NCBI RefSeq assembly: GCF_963855985.1 | Contig: NC_087093.1 | Coordinates: 10,051,501-10,115,500 of the forward strand | DNA from: Ostrinia nubilalis | Lineage: Eukaryota; Arthropoda; Insecta; Lepidoptera; Crambidae | DNA: 64,000 nt | Direction of reading: 5' to 3' | Part shown: piece by piece, positions 12,686 through 23,984 of the stretch | Position numbering within the stretch: the stretch's first letter is position 1 | Layout of the letters: the number at the start of each line of letters is the position of its first letter | Position numbers and translations under genes: made by a program | The notes under the pieces: model-generated | What the model was told of the DNA's origin: nothing | The model's input: only the letters and a program-made list of their open reading frames with translations | The model's database searches: none

Positions 12686-13806
12686 GATGATGCAAGATCT
12701 TAGCCATCAATACTCGTAATATAATAATGATTTTTAATGATTTAAATGATTTAATTGAATAATAGACTAAGTGTCGTAGAGCTTGTGTATTGGAAACACT
12801 GTCACGACACCTATTGATGTCCAGCCGCTCAAAGGACTAACGCCGGTCAGGTTTCTCACACAGCCTTTGGTATACCGACACTAGCGCCTCCTACACATTG
12901 TTTACGATGATCTATGGTATACTCAAAACTACTGTGGTTTGGTTATTAAATTAGGTATTATCTAACTTTACGGACCACGACACATTTAGTGGTAAATGGT
13001 GCTAATTTGCAACAAAAATACCTAAAATAGTTTGATGTGTTATCAACTATACTAAATAGATACGTCTGATTAAGACATTTTAGTTCAAAAGGTCTCTATT
13101 TGTTATAAAAATTTCGTTTCGCAGAATAATTAATACACTTTCCCAACAAAAAAGATTACAGAAATAAACCAAACAATTACAAATAAATTTTCGTCTTCGT
13201 AAAAGCTATTTATAGATGCTCTTATTATTAGCAAAGATGTTTTAATGGCTCAGAGGTTTAGAAGAATAAGACATTAATTGAATGTCGCTTCGCGAAAATA
13301 GCTTTTGTATTTCGGTTCGTAACCTCTTACGTGGGTGAAAAATGTAGATACGTGAGTATATGCAGTGATGGATTATTTTAAGGTAGGCAGTACGTAAAAG
13401 CTTAAAGTTCAGATAATTATTTTCATCAATAGTTCAGTAACCATTCCATTATGCTTTAGAGAACATGTATCCTTAATTGATTTGAAGCTTGATATGCCCA
13501 AGATATAACGCTCAAAATACATGAAGGTGGTAGTTAGTTTGTTTATCGACTGTACATAGCTTTAATTACTATGATTGATCAGCCTACATCAAATTTTCAA
13601 TTGACAGTAAATTAAGTTCAGTGTAGCCATTTTCCAAATATAACGCAAGCACTGACTTCAAATGTGCAAGTATTTAAGATCGGTTTTATGTATGTGAAAA
13701 TTTAAAATGACATCATTTAATATTTTCATCATTTAAAATATTCACGGTCGATTTGCTTTACAAAATAATTAAGATAAAAAGTGTTAATACCAAGATTAAT
13801 ACTCAC

Positions 13807-13921
13807 AGATTATAATGAACGTCGGCCATGTTGGGTCTGTATTTGAGCGCCCTCTCGAAAGCCATTTCCGCTTCCGCGGTCCGGCCCTGCGCCGTGAGCA
13901 CGCTGCCGAGGTTACCGTACG
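13807..13921 (-). CDS. TMTC2: TMTC2-like protein, first TPR exon
   Basis: 115-bp exon with a TTCGCAG acceptor before 13921 and a GTGAGTA donor after 13807. It begins in phase 1: the G left by the exon at 44370 plus CG makes Ala, so the joined peptide runs INPPK-A-YGNLGSVLTAQG. The exon reads YGNLGSVLTAQGRTAEAE and then MAFERALKYRPNMADVHYNL, one tetratricopeptide repeat with the usual small and aromatic spacing (G8, A20, Y/F24, A27, P32). The match in sequence, phase and order shows that no exon is missing between the two. It ends in phase 2 (CT of a Leu), so the next TPR exon lies further down the minus strand. I did not recognise it in 1-13806; it may be outside the window. The TPR domain is thought to sit in the ER lumen and bind partners. 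The exon is far more GC-rich than its surroundings. Confidence 0.9.
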
Positions 13922-14054
13922 CTGCGAACAAATAATAACATCATTAACTCGGGAAATAATGATAACCCCGTCCTCAATAGCATCGGTTTATCGTTAAACA
14001 AACTTTTATGGGCTTTCATTGAATCTTTCAGGGTTCCTTCCACAGAGATATAAC

Positions 14055-14309
14055 GAGATGCCAACTAATGTGCCGAGTTCAAAACTCAGTGTCGCATTAG
14101 AAATTCACACACACAAAGTAATCAAAATATGTGCTCATTATCCACTGCGGTATCAGTGCTCAACGATCGAATAATCTTTAGTTTTACGCAAGCAAGATGT
14201 CGCTGCTGTCATCATTGCTGTCATGAGCAGTGTGTTCTGTTTTTGGGCATATAGCTGCGACACCGGCCCCGCCCCCTTGTCACTTCCTTTAGTTTCTGTG
14301 ATCTGTGAT
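14055..14309 (+). repeat. Dispersed repeat, copy A of an inverted pair
   Basis: GATGCCAACTAATG...CTCATTATCCACTGCGGTAT...GTGTTCTGTTTTTGGGCATA...CTGTGATCTGTG. It matches 49046-49324 in reverse complement. No terminal repeats clearly seen. It lies 130 bases from the small TMTC exon. Confidence 0.78.
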
Positions 14310-14485
14310 TCCTTCCCTATAGAGTGCCAATGGAACGGTATTGTGCTGCTTTGTCTATCAGAATGATTTATCTCACCTATCTCTATCATACTCACAGTTT
14401 TGTCGCTATAACAAAACATTATAACATTAAAAATAAGGGGTATAGTGAGCTTCGATTCAATAATACGGCTTGATCTTAGTTTAGT

Positions 14486-14525
14486 TTCTCTGTTACGCTT
14501 AATAATGAATTAGCGTAACAGAGAA
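14486..14525. repeat. Short perfect hairpin
   Basis: TTCTCTGTTACGC and its exact complement, separated by a short AT loop (about 14 bases). Confidence 0.7.
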
Positions 14526-14617
14526 AACAGAATAACATTGTTGAATTATTGGAAATATTGAAGAACATTCTTATATTTACTTATATTTCTCCATTATTTC
14601 TCACTAAATATATTTTT

Positions 14618-15000
14618 CAACCGACTTCAAAAAAAGGAGGAGGTTCTCAATTCGACCCGTATGTTTTTTTTTTTTTTTTTTTTTTTTCTATGTTTGTTAC
14701 GCGATAACTCCGCCAATTATGAACCGATTTGAACAAATCTTTTTTCAGCGTATAGGTAATACCTCAAGGGTGGTCCCATTTAAATTTAATAATAAAAAAA
14801 ACAACCCCCAAGGGTGGAAAATTGGGAATGAACTTTTTTATACGCAATATCTCCGCCGATTATGAACCAATTTGAACGATTATTTTTTTGTTGAATAGGT
14901 ATTATCAAAAGGGTGGTTTCATGCGAATTTGAAGAAAATATTTCACCCCCAAGGGTGGAAAATTGGGGATGAACTTTTTTATAATATACATTAAGAATAT
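14618..15000 (+). repeat. Lepidopteran 'CCGACTTCAAAAAAAGG' repeat with internal tandem unit
   Basis: Starts CAACCGACTTCAAAAAAAGG, then a poly-T (14667-14687), then two tandem units of about 145 bp (14699-14846 and 14847-14981). Each has CGCCxATTATGAACCxATTT and CCCCCAAGGGTGGAAAATTG. Confidence 0.75.
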
Positions 15001-15085
15001 GGTCTCAATGCTACTGTTTACCTTCAGTGGTAACATCAAGGTAATAACTAGTTAACTAAAAAGCAAGAAATAAGTAAAATTTTAT

Positions 15086-15387
15086 ATAAAAAAATAAAAC
15101 CGACTCCAAAAAACCTACACTAAAAAGTAGAAAAATAATTACTAATTACCTACTTATTTATTAGGACGAATTATTAATATTTATGTAGGTATACCATGAT
15201 TGATACTTTTGGAGTCGGTGCAGGCAAACTTTACATGTTTCATAATCTTGGCACCGACTCCAGAAGTATCAATCATGGTATACCTACATAAATATTAATA
15301 ATTCGTCCTAATAAATAAGTAGGTAATTAGTAATTATTTTTCTACTTTTTAGTGTAGGTTTTTTGGAGTCGGTTTTATTTTTTTATA
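15086..15387. mobile_element. 300-bp near-perfect hairpin
   Basis: Arms of about 133 bp (15086-15218 and 15254-15387), almost identical, around a 35-base loop. Each arm itself begins AAAACCGACTCCAAAAAACC and ends TTTTGGAGTCGGTG, so the hairpin looks like two inverted copies of a 130-bp CCGACTCC-ended unit. Confidence 0.88.
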
Positions 15388-15574
15388 AGCCCTCGAGTTG
15401 AGCCAAACTGTTGCTCGTTAAAGATAGGACTGCTAGACAGCAGACGTGGCTTCGCTAGATGCTGCAGTTTACCTTGTGATTGTAATGGGTCAGTGTGATT
15501 TAGGTATGCATAAAATTTATGAAGCCGCAGCCTCGAATTCAATCGTGAAATACTCGTACAGTGACTAAAATTCT

Positions 15575-15697
15575 TTTGATAGATTGACTTTAAGGCTTAC
15601 TTTAACTGTAACAACGTCAAAAACCTGCCAAACTCCGTATAAAAAACACCGGTTATCGTTATAGTTACCGTTACAATTAGGTGGTTCAACTCAGCGT
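15575..15697. mobile_element. MITE of the GAGTTGCACCA family, copy 1
   Basis: About 120 bp containing AACGTCAAAAACCTGCCAAAC and ACCGGTTATCGTTA, and ending AGGTGGTTCAACTC. Related copies are at 29053 (opposite orientation) and 45615. Confidence 0.6.
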
Positions 15698-16933
15698 AGC
15701 AGTAGTCATTTTATAAACATAAACAGTCAATGAAAGTAAAACGAAAAAGATACTAAGTAGTGGTAGAGATAGAAGATTATATCCATTCATAATATTTGTT
15801 CAGATCTTTAGGATATTTAAAGTGGCTGGATTACATATCATATTGCCTAAAGAAGACAAGTTAGCAGGTTGTATCCATTAGTTATGTTTCAAAATTGATG
15901 TATCGGTTAAAAATAAGTTACTTGGTGTCGTTAATGGACACACGACAATAGTCAATATATAAAAGTGTGATAAACGTTCGAATAAAACTGTCAGCCTTGA
16001 AAGGTCCATTTATTTCCATTTCATTAACAGCATAAACGGGTTGTATGTAAATGTTGTATATACGTAGATAATTGTATTTTTACTTGTCATGCTCGATGTG
16101 GGGTGAATAAAAGCTTTTGTTATTGCACGGCACCCTGTCGCAAAGTGTTAAGGTGCGCACACATTAATACTTTTCCCGTAACAGAATTCTTCTCTTAAAT
16201 GTCGTGTAGTGTAGAGTGCACTGTACAGATTGACTGGCGTTCGTGTGAACATTTGCTCTCAGAATTTAAAAACACGATGATAAACGTTATGTGTAAGATA
16301 CATTTTTACGATGAATCTTTCTGTGGTAATACTCAAGCAGTAAAAATGCAAGTAAAAAAAAGCAAGTGAGCCCCTATATTTTTTTTTTGGCTTTCAAAGT
16401 GTATCCCAAATTGCACGCTACAATAACTAGTATTCTTAGATAAAATATAGGTATAAGTGATTATCGAACTCTTGTTTCTTTATCTTTTACGAGTCCTATG
16501 CTTGTAAGTAAATCGTGCGTAAACTGAGCTTCAAGCCGGACCAACAACAAAGACTTGTAATAATTATCTTCTAAATTGTGTTAAATTGTCACACGCCAAC
16601 GCCATAGTTTGTGCAAACCCTAACAATTACGAATGAACGCGGACTCGCATTGTTATCGTCTGATGAAAATTAACTCTCTCGCGATATTTGTCACGTTTGT
16701 AACACGCACGAATTAAATAATTGCTGACGAATATACGTGTCACATTGCCGCGGAATTGGGTTCAGAATTACTTTTTGGCGATTAAAGCATTACAGTTTGA
16801 ATTTAATTTCGGTTATGGCTGTTGTTTTTCTGTGTGATGGAAACGCCCATGTTTTGTGAATGCAAGTATGTCGCTGCGTCATCCATTTTTTCACACTTTA
16901 TTCATTTATTTAACAACGGTACAAAAGATAAAA

Positions 16934-17172
16934 TAGGGGAAAGTCAGGTATAATGGACCGGCTGCTAAATTGGATCACCTTAATGTTTCGTAGAATTTCT
17001 TTAAATTGCTGCAACGACGACTTCCAGCGACACACAATGAATAACATTGATTTATTACCAGTCATAAATTATTGTTTTCGTGTATCACTGTGTTACAATG
17101 TAAAGCCATTTAAAGAATACGAAACGAAATATGAATGACGTTGTACAATTTAGCAGCCGGTCCTATCCCCTA
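16934..17172. mobile_element. MITE with TAGGGGA ends
   Basis: 239 bp. Inverted arms contain GGACCGGCTGCTAAATTG near both ends, with TAGGGGA-like termini. The 61-aa ORF at 16953-17138 is a by-product. Confidence 0.7.
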
Positions 17173-18496
17173 ATGCCATTTTTATTGGCTCAGTACACCT
17201 TTGTACCTAAATATAACAAGGGAGTTTTCTTTATGTATTTACTTAAAAAAAAACTATGTACGTACTTTTGACCTTCTTTTTAGACCTAAGATAACAAAGG
17301 CTTACAAATACTTTACAGAACACGCGTAGCTGTATAAAACGAGGCACAGATGCCACAATAGCGCGACCTGTGTAAAGCCTGTTTTAAACTCACAAACACT
17401 ACATACCGAATGCCAATGAGCGAATGCGATAAACGTGGACGGCCGCCGGTGTTATTTTGCGCGATAATTAACTCTACCTTTTTTACATTCAAAACGCGCG
17501 GGCGGATTAAAAAATACAACGCATAATGTTTATTTTTCTCTCTTTCACTCTTATAGAGTTTTATAGAGAAAACGGATTTTCCAGGAGTTAGTAGCCTTAA
17601 GACACTCTCTAACTCTCAACAACTAAAACACGTAGAGCGTAGGCGTTGTTTACGTTTGATTCCGATTATAATTTACTTTGAGCGAATTTCAATTTGGGCT
17701 AGTATTCTGAAATAACGCTCAAAACTCGGTTCAAACTCATAGATTCTAGTCCATGATTGGCTGATTTCAATATTATAATACCTACGTATCACAGGCCCAA
17801 ATCTTTTTACTGTATAATTTTATAATACAGAACTTTGGTTTATTTTACAGCGTGCTTCGTAATTATTATTTCAGCATGGATGTCCACTGGTGGACAAAAG
17901 TTTCCAAAAACGTCATGAAGCATAATTTCCCGTGTGTTATCAGGTCAATCTTCTTGAGAATAACCTTCAAATACTGTTCCAAGTTCATTCATTTGCATAT
18001 TTAGATATACGCGCCGTATTTGGTTTTAAACGTCCGCACACGCCTTGGGAAATATGAATCATGTTGCGCTGTAAGTGTGTGTAGGTACATAAAAAAGCTT
18101 TCACAGCAATATACCAATCACTGGAACGACTAAGTAACGTCGCCTCCGTTAATTTTAGCGTTATATTTTTCTTAATGCCTCGATCGTAAACAGGATAAGA
18201 TTTTTATTTCTCTTTTGATGTAGCTCATTTATGGTAGCGCTATTACAGTTTTAACACCTTTTCGTAGTGGCTTATTATTGGATAATATTCTAGGTTGTAA
18301 ATCAAGCTGCTTGATACCTTAAGTTTGCTTCAAAGAACTTTTAGCCAAACGAGGCCTGTTCATCTCCACGAGTTTACATCGAAAACAAAACACGCATGAT
18401 GGCACCCTACAGGATTACTATTCGACAAGGCCTCACATACGAGCGAACATTGACTCACGCACGCGTATTCTTGTGTACGATGAAAAAATAAAGAAA

Positions 18497-18590
18497 ATGG
18501 TGTACTAAATACTGTGCAGTATTTAACTGCCTAAATAATAATAAAAACACAGAATGTACTTTTTTAAGTTGCCTCAAGACACTGAGAGGT
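18497..18590 (+). pseudogene. THAP zinc-finger exon relic, copy A
   Basis: From an ATG at 18497 the region codes the start of a THAP DNA-binding domain, KYCAVFNCLNNNKNTECTFF then KLPQDTER, with the C2CH cysteines and the conserved LP. Two single-base shifts are needed: one just after the ATG (GTGTACTAAATAC) and one in the T-run before AAGTTGCC. Exon-like GAG/GTAAAT follows the Arg codon. Both copies carry the same two shifts, so the relic was already broken before it spread. THAP domains occur in P-element transposases and in many insect host genes; which of these was the source is not decidable here. Confidence 0.55.
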
Positions 18591-18607
18591 AAATAAGTAG
18601 TTAATAT

Positions 18608-20083
18608 TAGAGATGAAACGGATAGTTGTTTGGCCGGATACCGGATACCGGATATCCGGCCAGCTGCTAGGCCGGATAGCCGGATATCCGGTGGCCGGAT
18701 AGTTGGCCCATTGTCTCGTTGCATGTTGTGACGAGTTTAGCGCCGCACAGGTGCTTCGAACGCGATCAGTGAGTCTATTAATAGACTAGACTAGTCACAC
18801 TTTTCGAAAATCGAATCCGTCCGAATAGAATGTCAGATTTTGCCACTTGTCTAGGGGGCAGATCAATTCGGGTGATTTCGGTGATTGAATAGCGAAAATT
18901 AAATTAGTCTACTTGCTGCGTAATCTGACTGAACTGCATGCATCATGTCACTAGACCATCAGTGAAAAATAGATCGCCTTTTTTATTTGGCAATATTTCG
19001 ACATTAACAGATGTTTAGGTAGGTACTATTTATGTATTCGTCATTAGTGATAGATTGCCCGGTGCTTTGTCCTGCTGGAAGCTCTTCTGGAAGGACTGGT
19101 TTTTTGTTCTAAACGTCCTGCCAGAAGATTGTCGCAAGTCCTGCCCGCAGTACGCAATTTGTACGTTTTTGCTTGCTGGTCCTTCCAGCAGTACGGTGAC
19201 CTTCAAATTTGAACTCATACTCACCAGAAGTAGTAAACACTTGGTTAGTGTTTATTAAATAAAAAGTCATGTCGTAGAATCATTTCGTTTAATCAGTCTT
19301 TTACTTTTCTTAATATATTATAAACTTGTTTATCTTCTTTTAACTTAACTAATAGGAACTATAAAAAGGAACTTTAAATTAATTACTTTGGTACGTCACT
19401 TTGTATTAGAAATTACACCTATCACTTACAAATACACTACAAATTAAAAACAAAATCAAGAAATAACTTATAAATGTTTGATTAGGCTGGAATACTACAC
19501 ATTCATTATAATATTATCGCCAAAATGTTGCCGACTCCAGGCCCGGCGCGTCAAAATGTGTCGCGCGAGCGCGAACGCGCTGCCCCCGTGTATACTCGTG
19601 CGCCATCGGGCTCTGGCTAACGGTTAGTCGCGTTTTTTGATCTTGGGCACTATTGGGTGAAAGAGAAAGAAACACTCTATTTTTTCGTGTAAATTTGAAC
19701 TTTGTACAATGTATACTTACGAAACTGTGATCTTTTAATTTTGCGTCCTACCGGAAGTACTTTAAGTCCTGCTGGCAGGACTCCGGGCAATCTATCATTA
19801 GTGTGATTAGCCCAGAAAAAAAAAATTGTTTTTGAAAGGCCTTAATATGGCTTTTTTGTAACTTTTTGGACTTTAAATAAAAGCCGTCATTATTATAAGC
19901 CATTTTATTGATATTTACCTTAAAGATTAATGTATTTCATTTTATTAATAGGAAAATGTCGTAGTTTTTTAATATCCGGTATCCGGCCGGATAGTGAGTT
20001 ACTATCCGGTATCCGGCCGGATAGTAAATTTAGGCCGGATATCCGGCCTACCGGATAGTTACCGGATATCCGTTTCATCTCTA
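18608..20083. mobile_element. hAT-type non-autonomous element with 8-bp duplication
   Basis: 1476 bp with ends TAGAGATGAAACGGATA and TATCCGTTTCATCTCTA. It is flanked by GTTAATAT on both sides (18600-18607 and 20084-20091). Sub-terminal regions are dense in GGATATCCGG/CCGGATA motifs, the likely transposase-binding repeats. No transposase frame is seen. The copy of the host repeat at 53.4 kb lacks this insertion, which confirms both borders. A second element sits inside (19050-19795). Confidence 0.9.
19050..19795. mobile_element. Second hAT-like element nested in the first
   Basis: 746 bp with inverted ends ATAGATTGCCCGG / CCGGGCAATCTAT and 8-bp flanks CATTAGTG at 19042-19049 and 19796-19803. 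Inside are repeated TCCTGCTGGAAG / CTTCCAGCAGG-like motifs near both ends. No transposase is recognised. An overlapping pair of ORFs at 19030-19258, one on each strand, is a by-product of these motifs. Confidence 0.82.
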
Positions 20084-21469
20084 GTTAATATTATTCATGA
20101 TAATTCATGCTAAATCACGTATTTCCTCCGCCATTTTCTGCAGTTTGGCACCTCACGTCACATCATTTTACCGAAGTCAGCCCTATAGCTTCGGCGCAGT
20201 ACCGATCACTGACGTTTTTCAACAAAATGGTGCTTGACTCTTGAGACAAGCTAAATTACACCATATTGTTTATGACATTGAGCATACATTTTTTTAAATA
20301 CCTTCGCGAAGTAAAACTTCTGTACGTAGTACTTATTATTATTCTTTGGCCAAACTTAGTGTGGCTCTGATTCAAAATGTCATTATAACTCTATAGAACT
20401 CCAACAAATTGACAGAAATAGATAACGTTAATGAATTATTATCAGTATAAATCCAGATTTTAGATAAATATTTGATTCCCCTTATTTTACTTGAACAATT
20501 TAACCTAGTTGTAAGCTATTTAAACTAAATTGACCAACAACAATAATGATTTGTGAAACTGATTCCTCGAAATTTGTTCTCAAATTAAAACCAAAAACTA
20601 AGTCCTTATTTATGAAAACAATGTTATGTTCGTGTTACCTAGATTCTAACAATAAATAAAAGAAACCATATTAAATAAATGAAATAACTTTTGATTAACC
20701 TTACGTGGCTAGACATTTACGTAAAGTTGTTTGTAGGGTCTTCAAAATTGTATATAAATTCGTATACCTTACAATATTTTTTTGAATAAAATATTTTCAG
20801 GTCAAGAATGGAAATAATAAAATGTCTGTCAGTTTAGGAAAGAAGGATATAAATTGATAGATCCTAATTATATCCTTCAGTTAAAATACCTCAAAACAAA
20901 TTTAATTTCACAGATACCTACTTACCGTGTAATTAAAAAGAACCAGTCCCTTTTATTAAAAAATAACGAATAGAGATAAAAGGTAGTAGGTAATTTTGAT
21001 TTAATTACACATGACAGAAACTTGAAGTGGTCACAACCAAATTGATAGGAAAACGTTGCTTTGGACATCTTGATAACAACGTTACTACTGTTAGAGGCAT
21101 AATATACACTTTTTTTTATGTGTTCCTTGGAGACGAGAAGGAGCAAAATTCCAAGAATTTCTTTATGGGTGACTTCATTGCTTTTATTTGCTAATACCCT
21201 TTGTTAGCATAAGACCTCTTGCGCCTGTGGGATTTGATCCCTTGCCCTATTTTCCATTAATGGATAAAATGTCCGTACTGTCATTTTATGTTTCATCACT
21301 TAACCTATGTTTTGTTAGCTTTGTGAATTTCAATGTATCCTTTGAGCAGTCCGTAACTAAGTACGTAAAGATAAGTTACATATACGTAAGAGTAGGTTGG
21401 CACATGTATCTACCTACCTACTCCTACCTCCTTGCAACTATTTGAGCATTGAATTGTTTCGTTACATAT

Positions 21470-21585
21470 TTTGGCTCGCTATCTGAAAAGGAAATTATGG
21501 CAGCTCTTGCTGCTTTAAGTGATGGTGCAGTCTCAGAAGATGATGAAAATTTAGATAATGATAACATCGATTATTACCCAACGTG
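21470..21585 (+). pseudogene. piggyBac-like transposase N-terminus, copy 1 of an inverted pair
   Basis: Reads FGSLSEKEIMAALAALSDGA then VSEDDENLDNDNIDYYP with no ATG (the Met is replaced in the flank). The same protein text is coded on the minus strand at 21882-21770. This is the acidic N-terminus typical of lepidopteran piggyBac-like transposases. It stops at the inner end of the inverted repeat. Confidence 0.7.
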
Positions 21586-21882
21586 ACCTGCAATTCCTGG
21601 AATACCTGAACTTGATTGCGCAGATGAAGTACCCGCCACAGGTTCCGCCATGGAAACACCATCTATTATGTGCTCCTTTTCATAGACTATGGGAGGGTCT
21701 TCGCTATGTTCCAAGGATAGATTATGATCTATGGACTCCTCATCCAGATTATGCAATAACCGTACGTTTGGGTAATAATCGATGTTGTCATCATCTAAAT
21801 TTTCATCATCTTCTGAGACTGCACCATCATTTAAAGCAGCAAGAGCTGCCTCAATTTCCTTTTCAGATAACGAGCCAAACAT
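21574..21882 (-). pseudogene. piggyBac-like transposase N-terminus, copy 2
   Basis: ATG at 21882 right after a TTTTCTTTTCAG acceptor-like stretch. It reads MFGSLSEKEIEAALAALNDG, then VSEDDENLDDDNIDYYP, then an acidic Ser-rich linker (HNLDEESIDHNLSLEHSEDP) ending near 21574. No catalytic domain follows. Together with copy 1 it forms a head-to-head inverted duplication spaced by about 185 bp. Could be a foldback derivative of a piggyBac element; TTAA ends were not located. Confidence 0.68.
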
Positions 21883-22215
21883 GCTGAAAAGAAAAGCCAA
21901 ATAAGCAAACCATAGAACAATTTAATGGCATAAAAACGCATGGTGTAGACTTTTGGCTACAAACTGTAAATTTTCAAAAATATACTTTTCTTTCGTACTA
22001 AGATTTTTTTTATTATTTTCCCCCCTATCTGTGACTAAAAATCTAATTGCAATATTGTTTTCATAACTAAATAAAAAATCATGCATTTAAGGGTTAAACT
22101 TGCTTATATTTGGACCGTAATTGTAAAATTTCACTTAGGTAGGTATTGTTATGTTGAATTAAGAAGATTAGTTAAAAACTATAAATGATAGCTGTATTAT
22201 GTACCTACTACGTAG

Positions 22216-22362
22216 GTATGGGTGGACCGACGACCTCATTAAGGTAGCACGAAGGCGCTGGATGCAGGTCGGCCGCTACCAAGCGGGCGATGTAGAAATC
22301 ATTGGGAGAGGCTTATGTGCATTGTTCACAGTGGACGTCCTGTAGTTGAAATCATGATGATT
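22216..22362 (+). mobile_element. 5'-truncated LINE 3' end
   Basis: Plus strand codes RWTDDLIKVARRRWMQVGRY, then a degraded GRGLCA and the GTGGACGTCC motif, with a decayed ATG tail. Same family as 446-735. Confidence 0.7.
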
Positions 22363-23639
22363 AGTTAAAGGTTAGTGAATATTATTCACTGTTTTATAAA
22401 ATGACTGCCTAAAATTCTACCGAAACCACGATGGCTGACTTTTCGCGTCTGTCCTAACCACTTTTACCTGTCCAATTTTCCAATTGAATTACACAATAAG
22501 CTTAGCGCTTATTCACCGCAATTAACAATAGCAAATGAAGTACGCACTCGTAATTTGTTGATTGCGTTTCACTCAGCCTTGACCCATATCAGAAAACCAT
22601 TTCAATTTCCGCTAGCAAAATCACATCGGCTGCATTAATGAGATCCATAAATTAATTGGGGTGCAATCAGCCGTTTTCTCTAGTATTTGCTGTGTCCATA
22701 CATTGGCGAATACCCGCAAATATTTTATCGGTATATTAACGCTTATGACGAGCCGACGAGGGTCCCTCGAATCGAATTTAATCGACTAAGCTCGTTCTCA
22801 ATACCGAAATCCACTCTTAACGGACTGTTAGGGATGCTATATATTTTAGTTTAAGTGATCCTTAGGGGAAAGGCCTGATGTGTTAACTAATAGAGTGTAA
22901 CGTAAGGTTTTCGTGCTACCCAGGGTTCATAAGATTACTTCGATATAGGAAGACGAACATTTGAAAAGTAGTAGACTCTAAATTAGGTAACTTGAACGAG
23001 AGATTGACAGATTTGTTTCATCATCATCATTTCAGCCATAGGACGTCGTTTATAAAAGTATAAATTATTTAAACTTATAACCATTTAATACTAAGCAAGC
23101 AGGGCCTAAACGACTGCAACTAAATAATGATTGGAACTTAAACAGATGGTGTCCTATTTTAGCATAAGCCATCAGGTGGCCTTTAGAAATATCGATTTAA
23201 CCTAAAGTTTAGTTTAGTTTTATTCCAAAAATACTCACCAAATTCCTCAACTAAATTTGAAATTGTTTTATTTCTGAACGAAAACGATCTATCAAATACT
23301 AGGCATTACTTATTTATAGGCTTGTTGTGTTATAAAAACGGATTATTTCTGAAAAGAGGACATTTATTGACACAAATATTTTCATTTAATGAAGTGATTC
23401 TAATACGATAAACAAACACATAAACCTCTGAAACCTTTCCAATGTTGGTGTAGGCATTTATCTTTTTCGTATTCCTAGACATTTTTATATTTTAAGAAGC
23501 TTTTTAATAACAAAAACAGAGATATTAAATCATTGTAATATTGTAGTAGTTATGTAGGCTTTGTTGGTCTATTTGAGTTAGATATCTATGGTGATTTATG
23601 CTGTCTGACTCTGCTGGGTTGATTTTTTACAACCCACAC

Positions 23640-23712
23640 AATAGTTAAGTGGTTAGGGAGATGGGCTATCGTTTTGGAAGTCCTGAGTTTGATTCTCAAA
23701 AACATTTTATCC
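23640..23712 (+). mobile_element. Possible tRNA-derived SINE head
   Basis: AGTTAAGTGGTTAGGGAGATGGG resembles an A-box region, and GAGTTTGATTC 35 bases on resembles a B box. A 16-bp stem hairpin (AACCGTCACATTTGG...) follows at 23713-23752. No tail identified. Confidence 0.4.
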
Positions 23713-23984
23713 AACCGTCACATTTGGTTGTGTAAACCAAATGTGATGGTTTTTACTAAAGTATGGTTAATTGTAAAAAATCTAAAACGTTAAAATAACG
23801 GTATCATTTAAGCCAATGAGCTGCTGTCATACTGACATTGACGTAATGTCAATGTCACAATAGAAATCGTCAGAATTAAGGAATGCGCGGGGACGACTCC
23901 CCGTGCTTTTGTGCAAAGTAATAAATTGTATTTAAAATGAGGTAATATAATATGAAAGTTAAGTATCCAGTGTTTTATTTATGA

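Larger units (their letters stand above)
18352..20346 (+). repeat. Dispersed repeat with THAP relic, copy A (interrupted by hAT)
   Basis: 256 bases (18352-18607) plus 255 bases (20092-20346) match 53408-53916 in reverse complement. The two parts are separated by a hAT insertion and its target duplication. The edges are AGGCCTGTTCATCTCC on the left and a TTATTATTATTCT run on the right. I saw no clear terminal repeats or target duplication of the repeat itself. Confidence 0.85.

Noticed and set aside
13815..13997. 60-aa plus-strand ORF over the small TMTC exon
   Set aside because: It is the antisense shadow of the TPR exon, which has good splice sites and a family match on the minus strand.
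21558..21887. 109-aa plus-strand ORF
   Set aside because: It is antisense to the piggyBac-like N-terminus on the minus strand, which has the recognisable protein.
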